NCBI GenBank assembly: GCA_021647585.1
Contig: JAKIUK010000004.1
Coordinates: 1-64,000, forward strand
Length of the DNA stretch: 64,000 nucleotides
Source of the DNA: Methylococcaceae bacterium
GTDB lineage: Bacteria > Pseudomonadota > Gammaproteobacteria > Methylococcales > Methylomonadaceae
Direction of reading: 5' to 3'
The position numbers were made by a program, and so were the translations under genes. Shown here piece by piece: positions 27,082 through 35,551 of the stretch (the first letter of the stretch is position 1; every line of letters starts with the position of its first letter). The notes beneath the pieces are model-generated. The model did no database searches. It was given only the letters and a program-made list of their open reading frames with translations, and was not told the DNA's origin.

Positions 27082-27372
27082 ATGGTAGGTAAAACCTTTT
27101 ACAGCAGTGATATAGCTGTTGCCTTAAAATATGATGGACAACAGGCTCCTAAAGTCACAGCGAAAGGTGAAGGAATAACAGCTGAGCAAATCTTAGAAAT
27201 TGCCGAAAAACATGGTATTCCATTGCAAAATGAACCCGAACTTGCACGAATTCTAGCCCAAGTTCCACTCGGTGAAGAAATTCCACAAGAATTATATATT
27301 GCAGTCGCTGAGATCATTTCCTTTGCCTACTTTGTTAGTGGAAAAATGCCTGAAAATAAAGAAACCAACTAA
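27082..27372 (+). CDS. FlhB C-terminal-like protein
   Basis: A 96-residue stand-alone version of the cytoplasmic end of FlhB/YscU export-gate proteins: IAVALKYDGQQAPKVTAKGEG, then IAEKHGIPLQNEPELARILAQVPLGEEIPQELYIAVAEIISFAYF. It lacks membrane segments and the self-cleaving NPTH site, so it cannot be an export gate. Such orphans are widespread; in some bacteria they substitute for the cleaved FlhB C-terminal fragment. No flagellar or type III secretion gene is in the window. psd starts 2 bases after its stop. Confidence 0.85.
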   Translation: MVGKTFYSSDIAVALKYDGQQAPKVTAKGEGITAEQILEIAEKHGIPLQNEPELARILAQVPLGEEIPQELYIAVAEIISFAYFVSGKMPENKETN

Positions 27373-27374
27373 AT

Positions 27375-28229
27375 ATGACCCTTAAAGAAGCGCTTACTAC
27401 ACTGCCTCAGTACATTTTACCTCATCATTTTCTTTCTGGACTAATGTCTAAATTCACCCATTCTGAAATCAAAGTCTGGAAGAATTTAATGATCACACAA
27501 ATCATTAAGTTTTATGGCGTAAATATGTCCGAAGCCAAAGAGCAAAACATAAATAACTTTGCCAGTTTCAATCACTTTTTTACTCGTGAGCTAAAATCCG
27601 ACATACGCCCAATTACTTCTGTTGAAAATGCTATCGCCTGTCCTGCCGATGGTGCAGTAAGCCAGGCAGGATTAATAGAGCAAGGGCAGATTTTTCAAGC
27701 AAAAGGAAAGTCTTTTTCAACAGTTGATCTTTTAGGCGGTGACGAAGCAAGAGCTCAGCCATTTATTGATGGTTCATTTACTACGATTTATCTTTCACCC
27801 AAAGATTACCATCGTTTACATATGCCCATTAAAGGCTCATTAACTGAAATGATACATATTCCTGGTAGACTTTTCAGCGTTAATAACGCAACTGCAAATT
27901 CTGTTCCTGGGCTTTTTGCCAGAAATGAGCGGGTTGCTTGTCTATTTGATACCGAGTTTGGACCTATGGCATTAGTATTGGTAGGCGCAATTTTCGTTTC
28001 TAGTATTGAAACTACCTGGCATGGAGTTGTTACCCCCCCTTCTACTGATTCTGTACGCTCATGGCAATATCAGGATGAGCCACTGATTATAGAAAAAGGA
28101 GCGGAAATGGGCAGGTTTAATATGGGGTCTACTATTATTGTGTTATTTGCTAAAGATAAAGTTAAATGGGAAGCTAACTTTAAAGCGGGTAAAGAAGTAA
28201 AGCTTGGTGAATTGATAGGTCTAGCGTAA
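27375..28229 (+). CDS. psd: Phosphatidylserine decarboxylase proenzyme
   Basis: A 284-residue inner-membrane enzyme that makes phosphatidylethanolamine. FNHFFTRELKSDIRPI, CPADGAVSQAG, FTTIYLSPKDYHRLHMPIKG and the C-terminal self-cleavage region FNMGSTIIVLFAKDKVKW are visible. Cleavage between Gly and Ser of MGST (usual form LGST) would generate the pyruvoyl cofactor. All key residues are kept. Directly downstream is a hairpin CAATAGGC/GCCTATTG at 28247-28267 without a T run. Confidence 0.95.
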   Translation: MTLKEALTTLPQYILPHHFLSGLMSKFTHSEIKVWKNLMITQIIKFYGVNMSEAKEQNINNFASFNHFFTRELKSDIRPITSVENAIACPADGAVSQAGLIEQGQIFQAKGKSFSTVDLLGGDEARAQPFIDGSFTTIYLSPKDYHRLHMPIKGSLTEMIHIPGRLFSVNNATANSVPGLFARNERVACLFDTEFGPMALVLVGAIFVSSIETTWHGVVTPPSTDSVRSWQYQDEPLIIEKGAEMGRFNMGSTIIVLFAKDKVKWEANFKAGKEVKLGELIGLA

Positions 28230-28288
28230 AGCTAGGGCTCTCAAAACAATAGGCAGTGAGCCTATTGCTCATGAGCAGATAGGATTAG

Positions 28289-28371
28289 ACCAACAACTTC
28301 GGTTTGATGAATAATGTATAGCGGACTGAAGTCCGCTCTACAAAAAGTTTATCCATCAAACCAAAATTGCC
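28289..28371. repeat. Inverted-repeat element with GCGGACTTCAGTCCGC hairpin, copy 2
   Basis: Short version of the element at 21984-22104: ends CAACAACTTCGGTTTGATGA and CATCAAACCAAAATTG, core ATAGCGGACTGAAGTCCGCT (a near-perfect palindrome). Only one palindromic core is present instead of two, so it may be a deletion derivative. It lies between convergent psd and the peptidase gene. Confidence 0.75.
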
Positions 28372-28438
28372 AAGCATACTTGCTTAAATAATAATTTAGT
28401 ACGTAATCACAAAAATAGAGTGCCAGTTCAATTTTAAG

Positions 28439-29158
28439 TTAACTAACAGAAAATTTATTCATACGTTGATTCAGCGCTACCCACATGCTTATAACAGTTG
28501 AATCCCCAACTCGCCTGCCTGTCCCAACAAATTTCCCCAACCATAAACCAGAATTATTAAAACTATAAACAGGCAGTAAATCATTACGTAGAGTTGCTAG
28601 CTTTATTATAGGATCTAAATTATCCAAAATATACGGTACAGTTCGGGGTGAAGAAGTATAAACAACAATCATATGGGCCTGATGAAGGGTTAAAGCCTTT
28701 ACGTAGGTAATGCGGATTTTTCTCTCGGGAACCCCCATCTTTAACAATGTAAAATATTTGGCAATAGAATAGTCCTCACAGTCACCAGCACCTCTGACCA
28801 AAAGTTCCAGTGGAGTAGCCCAATAATCTTTTTTCCCCCATAAATAAATATCATCAACAAATTTAATACGATGATTAAAAAAGTTATTAACTCTAACTAA
28901 TTTTTGTTGCTCAGTTAAAAATCTTGATGTCTGTATTAACCTCTGCCATTGATATACTCTTACTACAGCAGACATACCGTATTTACTTACAATTCGTTTA
29001 AATAACAGATCATTGTTATTGAATGTTGCTGCAGATACTTCAAAGGTACTCAATAGAAATAACAGAAATGTGAACAACCTAATTGCTCTTACTCTTAATA
29101 CAAAGCAAGCAGAATTTTTTAGCAACAAAATATTATCCTTATTGTTAGATTTTAACAA
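28439..29158 (-). CDS. Transglutaminase-like cysteine peptidase (LapG/BTLCP family)
   Basis: A 239-residue exported peptidase. After a hydrophobic segment (LFTFLLFLLSTFEVSA) comes the BTLCP domain with catalytic Cys in GAGDCEDYSIAKYFTL, His in HQAHMIVVY and Asp in ILDNLD. In Pseudomonas LapG is a periplasmic calcium-dependent protease that cuts the adhesin LapA when c-di-GMP is low, controlled by LapD. Neither lapD nor an adhesin is adjacent here, so the target is unknown. The start at 29158 gives a long N-terminal tail before the signal segment; the methionine start may be further in, though none is in frame. Confidence 0.82.
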   Translation of the reverse strand: MLKSNNKDNILLLKNSACFVLRVRAIRLFTFLLFLLSTFEVSAATFNNNDLLFKRIVSKYGMSAVVRVYQWQRLIQTSRFLTEQQKLVRVNNFFNHRIKFVDDIYLWGKKDYWATPLELLVRGAGDCEDYSIAKYFTLLKMGVPERKIRITYVKALTLHQAHMIVVYTSSPRTVPYILDNLDPIIKLATLRNDLLPVYSFNNSGLWLGKFVGTGRRVGDSTVISMWVALNQRMNKFSVS

Positions 29159-29813
29159 CCTGTACCCAGGTACAATATCATTCGTATAGCAATTGATGTA
29201 CCATAGATTGGGATAAATAAATTAACCTTATTGAATTAATAGCTTACGTATTTAATTTAAAAAAAGGAACGTAATAAATGTTAAAATACAGTTTATTTGT
29301 CGTTATTAGGCGACAACCGTACCCTACAACCGATTTATAAATATTTTCACTTATTATTTTTGTGCGTAGTATATTTTATTTGCAGGTATCTCTTTGTATG
29401 TTGGTGATATTAATGAGAATAAAAGTGTACGAATGATTGTCGTTATTTAGCGACATCCTATTATGTATATGCACTTAGTTTAAAAAAAACATCCAATTTA
29501 TTTAAGTAATCAGGTTGAAAAACAACCCATATTACATAAAGCATTAGTTCACTGAACAGGGAAACTCAAACTGCATTCCTTTTCTAGAATAGTGTAGTAG
29601 ATAATTGAACTTTAAAAGAATGCTATTGTTCCTTTCTAGCAAAGACAGCATTTAATTTAGTATAAAATAATCTTGATACTCGCCATATAACATTTTAATG
29701 ACCGTAATCTCAGTCAAATTCAAGATCACAAAAAATCAAAGTAGCGCATTAAAAAGATAAACTATATTTGTCGTGAATTTGTAGTATTTAGCCTAACCAG
29801 ATACAGTTGTAAA
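29159..29813. promoter_or_regulatory. Long gene-free stretch with two identical-plan TGTCG/CGACA palindromes
   Basis: No gene is convincing in these 655 bases. Two copies of the motif TGTCGTTATTAGGCGACA (29298-29315) and TGTCGTTATTTAGCGACA (29438-29455) lie 140 bases apart. Each is an inverted repeat with 5-base arms and an 8-base centre, suggestive of a dimeric repressor operator or a small RNA hairpin. The rest is AT-rich and unremarkable. Confidence 0.4.
29278..29340 (+). other. Possible 20-codon leader ORF
   Basis: ATG at 29278 follows a good AAAGGAAC site (9 bases away) and encodes MLKYSLFVVIRRQPYPTTDL. Its middle overlaps the first TGTCG...CGACA hairpin. No downstream plus-strand gene is seen, so this is speculative. 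Confidence 0.25.
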
Positions 29814-30728
29814 TCAGCAAAAATAGGACTCATCAAACTGATGATATAATTCAGCATGCTCATTTTTCCATGGGAGACCTTGTCTGGCTCCTATTTTAGT
29901 ACAACATAATGCCCCAGCAGCACTGGAATAAGCTAATACATGTTGCCAATCCATTTTAGCTGCAACTGCTACAGCAAAAGCGCCATGAAATGCATCACCT
30001 GCACCGGTAGTATCAACGGCTTTAACTGAAAAAGCCGAGAACCCACCCGTTTGTTGACCACGCTGCCAAATTAAACCTTTGTTGCCCAAGGTAATAACAA
30101 CGGCGGGTGCATCTTTAGCCAAGAGATTTAAAGCAGTATTCATATCAGTCGAAAATTGGCTCGCAAACTTTTCTGAAGCAACCAGATAATCAACTTGATT
30201 CCATAAGCTTGATGTTCCTTCATGCATAGAACCCGCATCTAATACAGTAGGAATTCCATGTTGACGAGCCAGTTTAACGAGAGCTAAAGAAATATGAGGT
30301 TCATGGCCGTCTAATAAAATTGCTTTTGCTTTAATAGAAGAGAAATCTATTGCGTCTACTGACAAAGGTTTAGTGGAACCTTTATAATTAATTAAAGCCC
30401 TTTGTCCATCTGGTTTCACCAAAACTGTTGATAGTGGCGTTGGAGATGAACCTCGTACAACAAGATGAGTATCAACATGATGTTTTACAAATTCCTGCTG
30501 ATGCATTTCTCCATAGAGATCTTGTCCTAGATACCCAGCAAAAGCAGAGTTAAAACCTAATCTGGAAACTTCACAGGCAGCATTTGCAGCAGGCCCGCCG
30601 CCACAGCCAACCAAATCATCTGCAAATATTTTTTCATCGCTTTGTGGGTGTTGCGCAACAGAAAAAACCAGGTCATAACAGGCGTGACCTACACAAAGGA
30701 CATCGACGTTTAAGGGGGATCTATTCAT
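29814..30728 (-). CDS. PfkB/ribokinase-family sugar kinase
   Basis: A 304-residue kinase. Motifs: VDVLCVGHACYDLVF (N-terminal strand), GGGPAANAACEVSRLG (substrate region), LLDGHEPH, and the ATP/catalytic site VDTTGAGDAFHGAFAVA with Asp base near residue 252. The substrate cannot be read from sequence; fructose-type sugars or ribose are typical. It is transcribed alone. Some bacteria use similar enzymes in sugar recycling, but no partner gene is adjacent. Confidence 0.85.
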   Translation of the reverse strand: MNRSPLNVDVLCVGHACYDLVFSVAQHPQSDEKIFADDLVGCGGGPAANAACEVSRLGFNSAFAGYLGQDLYGEMHQQEFVKHHVDTHLVVRGSSPTPLSTVLVKPDGQRALINYKGSTKPLSVDAIDFSSIKAKAILLDGHEPHISLALVKLARQHGIPTVLDAGSMHEGTSSLWNQVDYLVASEKFASQFSTDMNTALNLLAKDAPAVVITLGNKGLIWQRGQQTGGFSAFSVKAVDTTGAGDAFHGAFAVAVAAKMDWQHVLAYSSAAGALCCTKIGARQGLPWKNEHAELYHQFDESYFC

Positions 30729-30857
30729 GATTTATAGTCGCTATCAGTATTTACTTCACGCGGCCACGCAAGGTATAGCTCTGATGGGCAATATTGTAGG
30801 TTGATACAATTAACAATAAGATTGTTCAACAATTCCAGTGAGCAATACAATTTAATT

Positions 30858-31736
30858 TTATCTGCCTTTTCGTAAAGCTGGTTTTAAAGATTTTTCAGCT
30901 TTTAATCCGACAAATTCCATTAGTAAAGATAATTCTTTATTGTTTAATTCATAAGAATCATGTGCTCTTACATTTCCAGGTAGAACGGCAGGCCCGTATC
31001 TTACTCTCATCAAGCGACTAACGGTAACCCCTTGAGACTCCCATAGTCTTCTAACCAAACGATTTCGGCCTTCTTTGACAACCACATGAAACCATTTGTT
31101 AGCGCCTTCTCCGGAAAAGAATTGGATGTCATCAAAATGTGCTTTGCCATCTTCAAGTTCAACTCCTTCCTTTAACAATTCAATCATTTCATCGGGTACT
31201 TCACCTAAAATACGCACAGCATATTCTCTATCGACTTCTGTCGATGGATGCATTAATCGATTGGCTAATTCACCGTTATTGGTTAGTAGTAATAAACCAG
31301 ATGTATTAATATCCAGCCTGCCTACTGATATCCATCGACCTACATCTAACTTAGGTAATCGAGTAAATACGACGGGTCGGCCTTGTGGATCCCTGCGTGT
31401 TACTACTTCCCCCGTGGGTTTGTTATAAACAATAACTCGTGTGGCTTGCTGTGTATATTTTTCCCAATTGACAATACGACCATTAATTTGTACCTGATCA
31501 CCGGGTTTTAGATGCAATCCTGGGGTTACTTTTACGCCATTAACATTTATGCGCCCTTCTTCTATCCATCGCTCAATTTCTCTTCTTGACCCTATCCCTC
31601 CCCTAGCGAGGATTTTCTGGATACGCTCACCGGTATCTGTAACTGCTGTTGTTTGTTCAGCAGTTTGCTGACTTTTAATGTCGGGTTTCCGAGATGGGGT
31701 CGATGTTTGGCTGTTTTTCTGTTTTTTGTTCTTCAC
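30858..31736 (-). CDS. rluB: 23S rRNA pseudouridine synthase, RluB type
   Basis: A pseudouridine synthase of the RsuA/RluB/E/F family. A basic Lys/Gln-rich tail is followed by an S4 RNA-binding domain (ERIQKILARGGIGSRREIER) and the catalytic domain with YNKPTGEVVTRRDP and the catalytic Asp in GRLDINTSGLLLLTN; GRNRLVRRLWESQG is the C-terminal family motif. RluB modifies U2605 of 23S rRNA in E. coli. GTG at 31736 or TTG at 31751 are the only upstream starts; both overlap scpB by 60-77 bases. scpB-rluB order is common in this group. Confidence 0.92.
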   Translation of the reverse strand: MKNKKQKNSQTSTPSRKPDIKSQQTAEQTTAVTDTGERIQKILARGGIGSRREIERWIEEGRINVNGVKVTPGLHLKPGDQVQINGRIVNWEKYTQQATRVIVYNKPTGEVVTRRDPQGRPVVFTRLPKLDVGRWISVGRLDINTSGLLLLTNNGELANRLMHPSTEVDREYAVRILGEVPDEMIELLKEGVELEDGKAHFDDIQFFSGEGANKWFHVVVKEGRNRLVRRLWESQGVTVSRLMRVRYGPAVLPGNVRAHDSYELNNKELSLLMEFVGLKAEKSLKPALRKGR

Positions 31737-32823
31737 TTGTTTGTTCTTCAATTTGTTGATTTTTTACTATATTTTCTTGGTTATAATTAGATTCGTCATT
31801 CGTTATATTATTTGAATCCAAAGGATTTCCGGAGGAAAAATCAAAATTTTTAATTTCATCTATTGGTGGTAATTGATCTAATGAGGATAAATTAAAATAA
31901 TCCAGAAATTGTTTAGTTGTTCCATATAAAGCAGGGCGACCAGGAACTTCTTTATGCGCAATAATACGAATCCATTCTCTTTCCATAAGCGTTCGAATGA
32001 TGTTTGAACTTACACTAACGCCACGAATATCTTCTATATCTCCCCTGGTTACTGGTTGACGATAAGCAATAATGGCAATGGTTTCTAATAAAGCACGTGA
32101 ATATTTCGGTGGTTTTTCTTCGAATAAACGAGAAACCCAGTAAGAAAAACCATCTTTTACCTGAAAGCTGTATCCACTGGCTAACTGCTTTAAACCAATG
32201 GGTCTTGGTGCATAGTCTTCAATGATTGAATTAATTGCAAATTGAATTTCTTGTAATTCCGGTCTTTCTAATTCAGGATAAACATTACGAACTTGTTTGC
32301 TCGTCATCGGTTTATCTGCTGCAAATAATATAGCCTCAACAATTCGTTTTGTATCCATATCAAAATCTATTAGCTCCTCTGACTTAGATTCTGTTTTTTG
32401 TTTTGTTTCAGGTTCTGATTTAGTTTCAGAGTCTAATAATTCTTCAGACTTTATCTTTTGTTTTAATTTTTCCTCAAATTCTTGTTCTAGTTTGAATCTC
32501 AGATCAACTTCTATTTGTTCTTTTAACTCAGTCTCAAGTTTTGGTTTAAGCTCTGCTTCTATCTCAACTTTTAACTTTGTTGTTAATTTAATTTCAAGTT
32601 CTGTTGTTAATTGTTCTTCTAACTTTAGTTTAGCTTCCAGTTTTTTATCTTTTGCCGGTTTCTGTTTTTTTGTTACTGACTTTTTTGTTGTAACTTTAAC
32701 GGCAGGTGTTGAATTTTTAACTACTGATTCTGGCTCTAATTCGTAATTCTGCGAAGGGCTCGGACTGGATGATTTCGAGGAGTCCTTCTTTGCTGAGTTC
32801 GAGGATGGCAAGAAATGAGACAA
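31675..32823 (-). CDS. scpB: Segregation and condensation protein B with long charged N-terminal extension
   Basis: The ScpB domain begins at MDTKRIVEAILFAADKPM (codon at 32358) and has two winged helices (SKQVRNVYPELERPEL, LLETIAIIAYRQPVTRGDIEDIRG). It binds ScpA as a dimer in the SMC complex. Upstream, an uninterrupted frame encodes about 120 residues of Lys/Glu-rich helix with near-repeats (ELEIKLTTKLKVEIEAEL, KLETELKEQIEVDLRFKLEQ). I place the start at TTG 32823, which has AAGGAGG 5 bases upstream, overlapping scpA by 107 bases; GTG at 32919 has no such site. If only the ATG at 32358 is used the protein is a normal 227 residues. A C-terminal Gln/Glu-rich tail overlaps rluB. Confidence 0.85.
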   Translation of the reverse strand: MSHFLPSSNSAKKDSSKSSSPSPSQNYELEPESVVKNSTPAVKVTTKKSVTKKQKPAKDKKLEAKLKLEEQLTTELEIKLTTKLKVEIEAELKPKLETELKEQIEVDLRFKLEQEFEEKLKQKIKSEELLDSETKSEPETKQKTESKSEELIDFDMDTKRIVEAILFAADKPMTSKQVRNVYPELERPELQEIQFAINSIIEDYAPRPIGLKQLASGYSFQVKDGFSYWVSRLFEEKPPKYSRALLETIAIIAYRQPVTRGDIEDIRGVSVSSNIIRTLMEREWIRIIAHKEVPGRPALYGTTKQFLDYFNLSSLDQLPPIDEIKNFDFSSGNPLDSNNITNDESNYNQENIVKNQQIEEQTSEEQKTEKQPNIDPISETRH

Positions 32824-33538
32824 CCACCCCTCCTTTTCCTTCTGCTCGGTTAAATAACGCTGAGAAAGCGAGGCTATCTGGCCTGTTAAGTTTTTCCAAA
32901 ATGGCTGCCATTCTTTCACGGACTGAGAGGGGTTCCTTGGTTATTTTGTGGTGACTTAATTGCTCAACACGTTTGAGCACATCTTGAAATGCCAACAGCA
33001 TTTCTTTTAATTCTATATCAGGGTGTTGCTGTTCGATATTTATATCAGAGACATCCACCATAATATCAAAAATATCTCTTTCATACCTTGGTAACAAATC
33101 AATATCTTCAGCTACTTTTTTGATGCATTCATATTCTTGTAGCTTTCGAATCAGAAAAGCACGGGGGTCATCTTCTTCATCCTCTGCCTCTGCTTGCCTG
33201 GGTAACAACATTCTGGACTTGATTTCAGCCAATAATGCAGCCATCAATAAGTATTCAGCGGCTAATTCCAAATGTAACTCATTCATCATTTCAATATAAC
33301 TAATGTATTGAGTGGTTATATGAGCAATGGGTATGTGTAGAATATCGAGATTTTGCCGCCTAATCAAATAAAGCAATAAATCCAGGGGGCCTTCAAATGT
33401 ATCCAGAAATACCTCCAGGGCATCTGGAGGAATATATAAATCTTCAGGCAATTCCAGGAGAGGAGCGCCCTCGACTAAAGCAAAGGGTTGTACCTCGATA
33501 GTTTCCTGCGTGGTTTCTATTACATTCTCCGTCCCCAA
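32717..33538 (-). CDS. scpA: Segregation and condensation protein A
   Basis: A 273-residue kleisin that bridges SMC heads. Family landmarks: FEGPLDLLLYLIRRQNLDILHIPIAHITTQY, ELAAEYLLMAALLAEIKSRMLLP, and the C-terminal winged helix ending VVVSFLAILELSKEGLLEIIQ. The start appears to be TTG at 33538, one base after the stop of the M50 peptidase gene; no stronger start is in frame before the domain. It lies in a leftward block with scpB and rluB. Confidence 0.93.
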   Translation of the reverse strand: MGTENVIETTQETIEVQPFALVEGAPLLELPEDLYIPPDALEVFLDTFEGPLDLLLYLIRRQNLDILHIPIAHITTQYISYIEMMNELHLELAAEYLLMAALLAEIKSRMLLPRQAEAEDEEDDPRAFLIRKLQEYECIKKVAEDIDLLPRYERDIFDIMVDVSDINIEQQHPDIELKEMLLAFQDVLKRVEQLSHHKITKEPLSVRERMAAILEKLNRPDSLAFSALFNRAEGKGGVVVSFLAILELSKEGLLEIIQSEPFAELRIRARISS

Positions 33539-33539
33539 G

Positions 33540-34193
33540 TTACAATCCAGCCAAAGAAAAAAACAGCTTTTGCGCTAAAAACATGGGATAACCCAGTATG
33601 TAACTTAGACCACCTGACCAGAGTAGTATCAATAAAAATACAAATCCAAAGCGTTCGAATCGATTATATTGATTAGCCAGTTTTTCTGGTAATATGCCCG
33701 ATACAATTCGACTACCATCCAGTGGTGGAATAGGTATTAAATTAATCAATGCCAACACAAGATTAATAGATATGCCTGCAATTCCCATATATATCAACGG
33801 TAATGAAAGCACTTCTGTTTCAATTATAATGCCTAAACGAGCAACTAAAGCCCAAAGAATTGCCATGAGCAAATTAGACACAGGCCCAGCTAAAGCAACA
33901 ATAGCCATTGCATTTTTTGGGTTTTTAAAATTTCGAGGGTCAACAGGAACTGGTTTGGCCCATCCAAAAATAAATCCACTAGAAGTTAACAGTAGTAAAC
34001 CGGGTACTATGATTGTTCCTAATATATCAACATGTTTAAGTGGATTTAAGGTTAATCTGCCCAGCATTGATGCGGTATTATCACCATATTTTTTGGCTAC
34101 CCAGCCATGGGCAACTTCATGCACAGTAATAGCAAAGATAACAGGTAAAACCCAAACGACTATGCGTTGAATTAATGAAAGATCATTCATCAT
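33540..34193 (-). CDS. Site-2-protease family zinc peptidase (M50)
   Basis: A 217-residue membrane protease with about five membrane segments. The zinc site HEVAHGW near residue 28 and the second motif PPLDGSRI are intact; no PDZ domain is present, so it belongs to the short M50B group rather than RseP. Targets are unknown. I chose ATG at 34193 (MMNDLSLIQRI), which has GGA 9 bases upstream and lies just after the yciO stop; the frame extends to 34229 inside yciO. This gene is typically found between yciO and scpA in related genomes. Confidence 0.88.
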   Translation of the reverse strand: MMNDLSLIQRIVVWVLPVIFAITVHEVAHGWVAKKYGDNTASMLGRLTLNPLKHVDILGTIIVPGLLLLTSSGFIFGWAKPVPVDPRNFKNPKNAMAIVALAGPVSNLLMAILWALVARLGIIIETEVLSLPLIYMGIAGISINLVLALINLIPIPPLDGSRIVSGILPEKLANQYNRFERFGFVFLLILLWSGGLSYILGYPMFLAQKLFFSLAGL

Positions 34194-34209
34194 TAGTAGT
34201 TTCCAATCC

Positions 34210-34830
34210 TTATTCCAACATAGGAGCAATACCTATACCCTGTCTGAGTATCTCAAAAGTATTGTTAACACAGCTAATCATAGTAGTTTCTTGAGATTCT
34301 ATGATGCCAAAATCAATAATCAGGTCAAGTTCCTGTTCCAGTTTTTCTCTAATATCATACGGATCTGTTTCTGCCTCCGTCTGATTAGGTAAGATTAGCG
34401 TGGAACTAAACAGAGGTTCTCCTAATTCTTCCAGCAGCAGTTGAACCAGAATGTTATCTGGAACACGTATGCCTATGGTTTTTTTCTTTGGATGCTGCAA
34501 GCGTCTTGGAACCTCTTTTGTTGCATCCAGAATAAAGGTAAATGGCCCAGGGGTTAGCGATTTGATCAGTCGATACTCATTATTCCCCATTTTGGTAAAA
34601 TTAGAGACCTGGGTAAGGTCCTTACAAATCAATGTTAGATTATGCTTGTCACTCAGCTGCCGTAGACGTCTAATTTTATCCAGCGCACGCTTATCACCAA
34701 TATGACAAGCAATGGCATAAGATGAATCTGTTGGCAAAACAACTACCCCACCCCGGTGTATAATTTCTACCGCCTGGTGAATTAAACGTTTTTGTGGATT
34801 ATCAGGGTGAATTTGAAAATATTGAGCCAT
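34210..34830 (-). CDS. yciO: YciO/YrdC-family protein (threonylcarbamoyl-AMP synthase-like)
   Basis: A 206-residue Sua5/YciO/YrdC domain protein. The start MAQYFQIHPDNPQKRLIHQA and LPTDSSYAIACHIGDKRALDKIRRLRQL match E. coli YciO closely; PGPFTFILDATKEVPRRLQHPKKKTIGIRVP is the nucleotide-binding core. YciO is related to TsaC, which makes the threonylcarbamoyl-AMP used in t6A formation, but YciO itself is usually reported as weakly or not active in that step. ATG at 34830 is chosen by this homology; TTG at 34848 is an alternative. tsaB lies just upstream. Confidence 0.9.
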   Translation of the reverse strand: MAQYFQIHPDNPQKRLIHQAVEIIHRGGVVVLPTDSSYAIACHIGDKRALDKIRRLRQLSDKHNLTLICKDLTQVSNFTKMGNNEYRLIKSLTPGPFTFILDATKEVPRRLQHPKKKTIGIRVPDNILVQLLLEELGEPLFSSTLILPNQTEAETDPYDIREKLEQELDLIIDFGIIESQETTMISCVNNTFEILRQGIGIAPMLE

Positions 34831-34867
34831 TTGTAGAGCAATATGCAATATAAATGTTTATTGTACC

Positions 34868-35551
34868 CTATCTTTCCGATTCTTTTTTTGCGACTTTATC
34901 TCGTAAATAAACAGGCATAGCCTTTTCTACATCAACCGCCTGTTTATTGTTAAATCCTATGACACCTAAATCTGCAATAGCTGATGCTCTAGGTAATTGG
35001 TCTGCTTCAACTGCCAGTAAGAATGAGCCTAAACAAACAGATAATTGCAACTGATATACGGCCCATCCAGAGCCTATCCCTACCCCCTTTTTTTCTGGAA
35101 ATACAATATTTTCAGCTAAAGTTACGGATTCATCACCTAATAACTCAGCATAGCCCTGCTGGTTTTTCTTATAAACACCCCAAAAGATTTCTCCCATCCT
35201 TGCATCCATCGCAGTAAATGCTAAGTCATTATCAGTAAATTTAAAATAATGATGTGCTATAGCCGCTAATGTTGATACTGGAACTACTGGCAAATCTGCT
35301 CCAAAAGCAATACCTTGTATAACGCCAGTAGAAATTCTGACACCGGTAAAAGATCCAGGTCCTCGACTAAATGCAAGTGCATCCAATTGCTGAGGTTTTA
35401 ATTCAGCCTCAGCCATTAAAGAGTCTATCATCGGTAGAATTAATTTGGTATGTTCTCTAGGCGCTATTGCAAAACGTTCCTCAACAACTCCATCTATATA
35501 TAAAGCGGCTGAACAAGCCTCTGTTGATGTTTCTACTGCTAACAATTTCAA
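34868..35551 (-). CDS. tsaB: tRNA t6A biosynthesis protein TsaB
   Basis: A 227-residue ASKHA-fold protein that forms the TsaB-TsaD heterodimer transferring threonylcarbamoyl to A37 of tRNA. It starts MKLLAVETSTEACSAALYID and has AFSRGPGSFTGVRISTGVIQGIAFG, the family signature. It lacks the metal-site histidines of TsaD, as expected. It overlaps yoaA by 4 bases (ATGA), so translation is coupled. Confidence 0.94.
   Translation of the reverse strand: MKLLAVETSTEACSAALYIDGVVEERFAIAPREHTKLILPMIDSLMAEAELKPQQLDALAFSRGPGSFTGVRISTGVIQGIAFGADLPVVPVSTLAAIAHHYFKFTDNDLAFTAMDARMGEIFWGVYKKNQQGYAELLGDESVTLAENIVFPEKKGVGIGSGWAVYQLQLSVCLGSFLLAVEADQLPRASAIADLGVIGFNNKQAVDVEKAMPVYLRDKVAKKESER

Noticed and set aside
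29298..29455. A CRISPR-like repeat pair
   Set aside because: Only two copies, 140 bases apart, and no cas genes; not an array.
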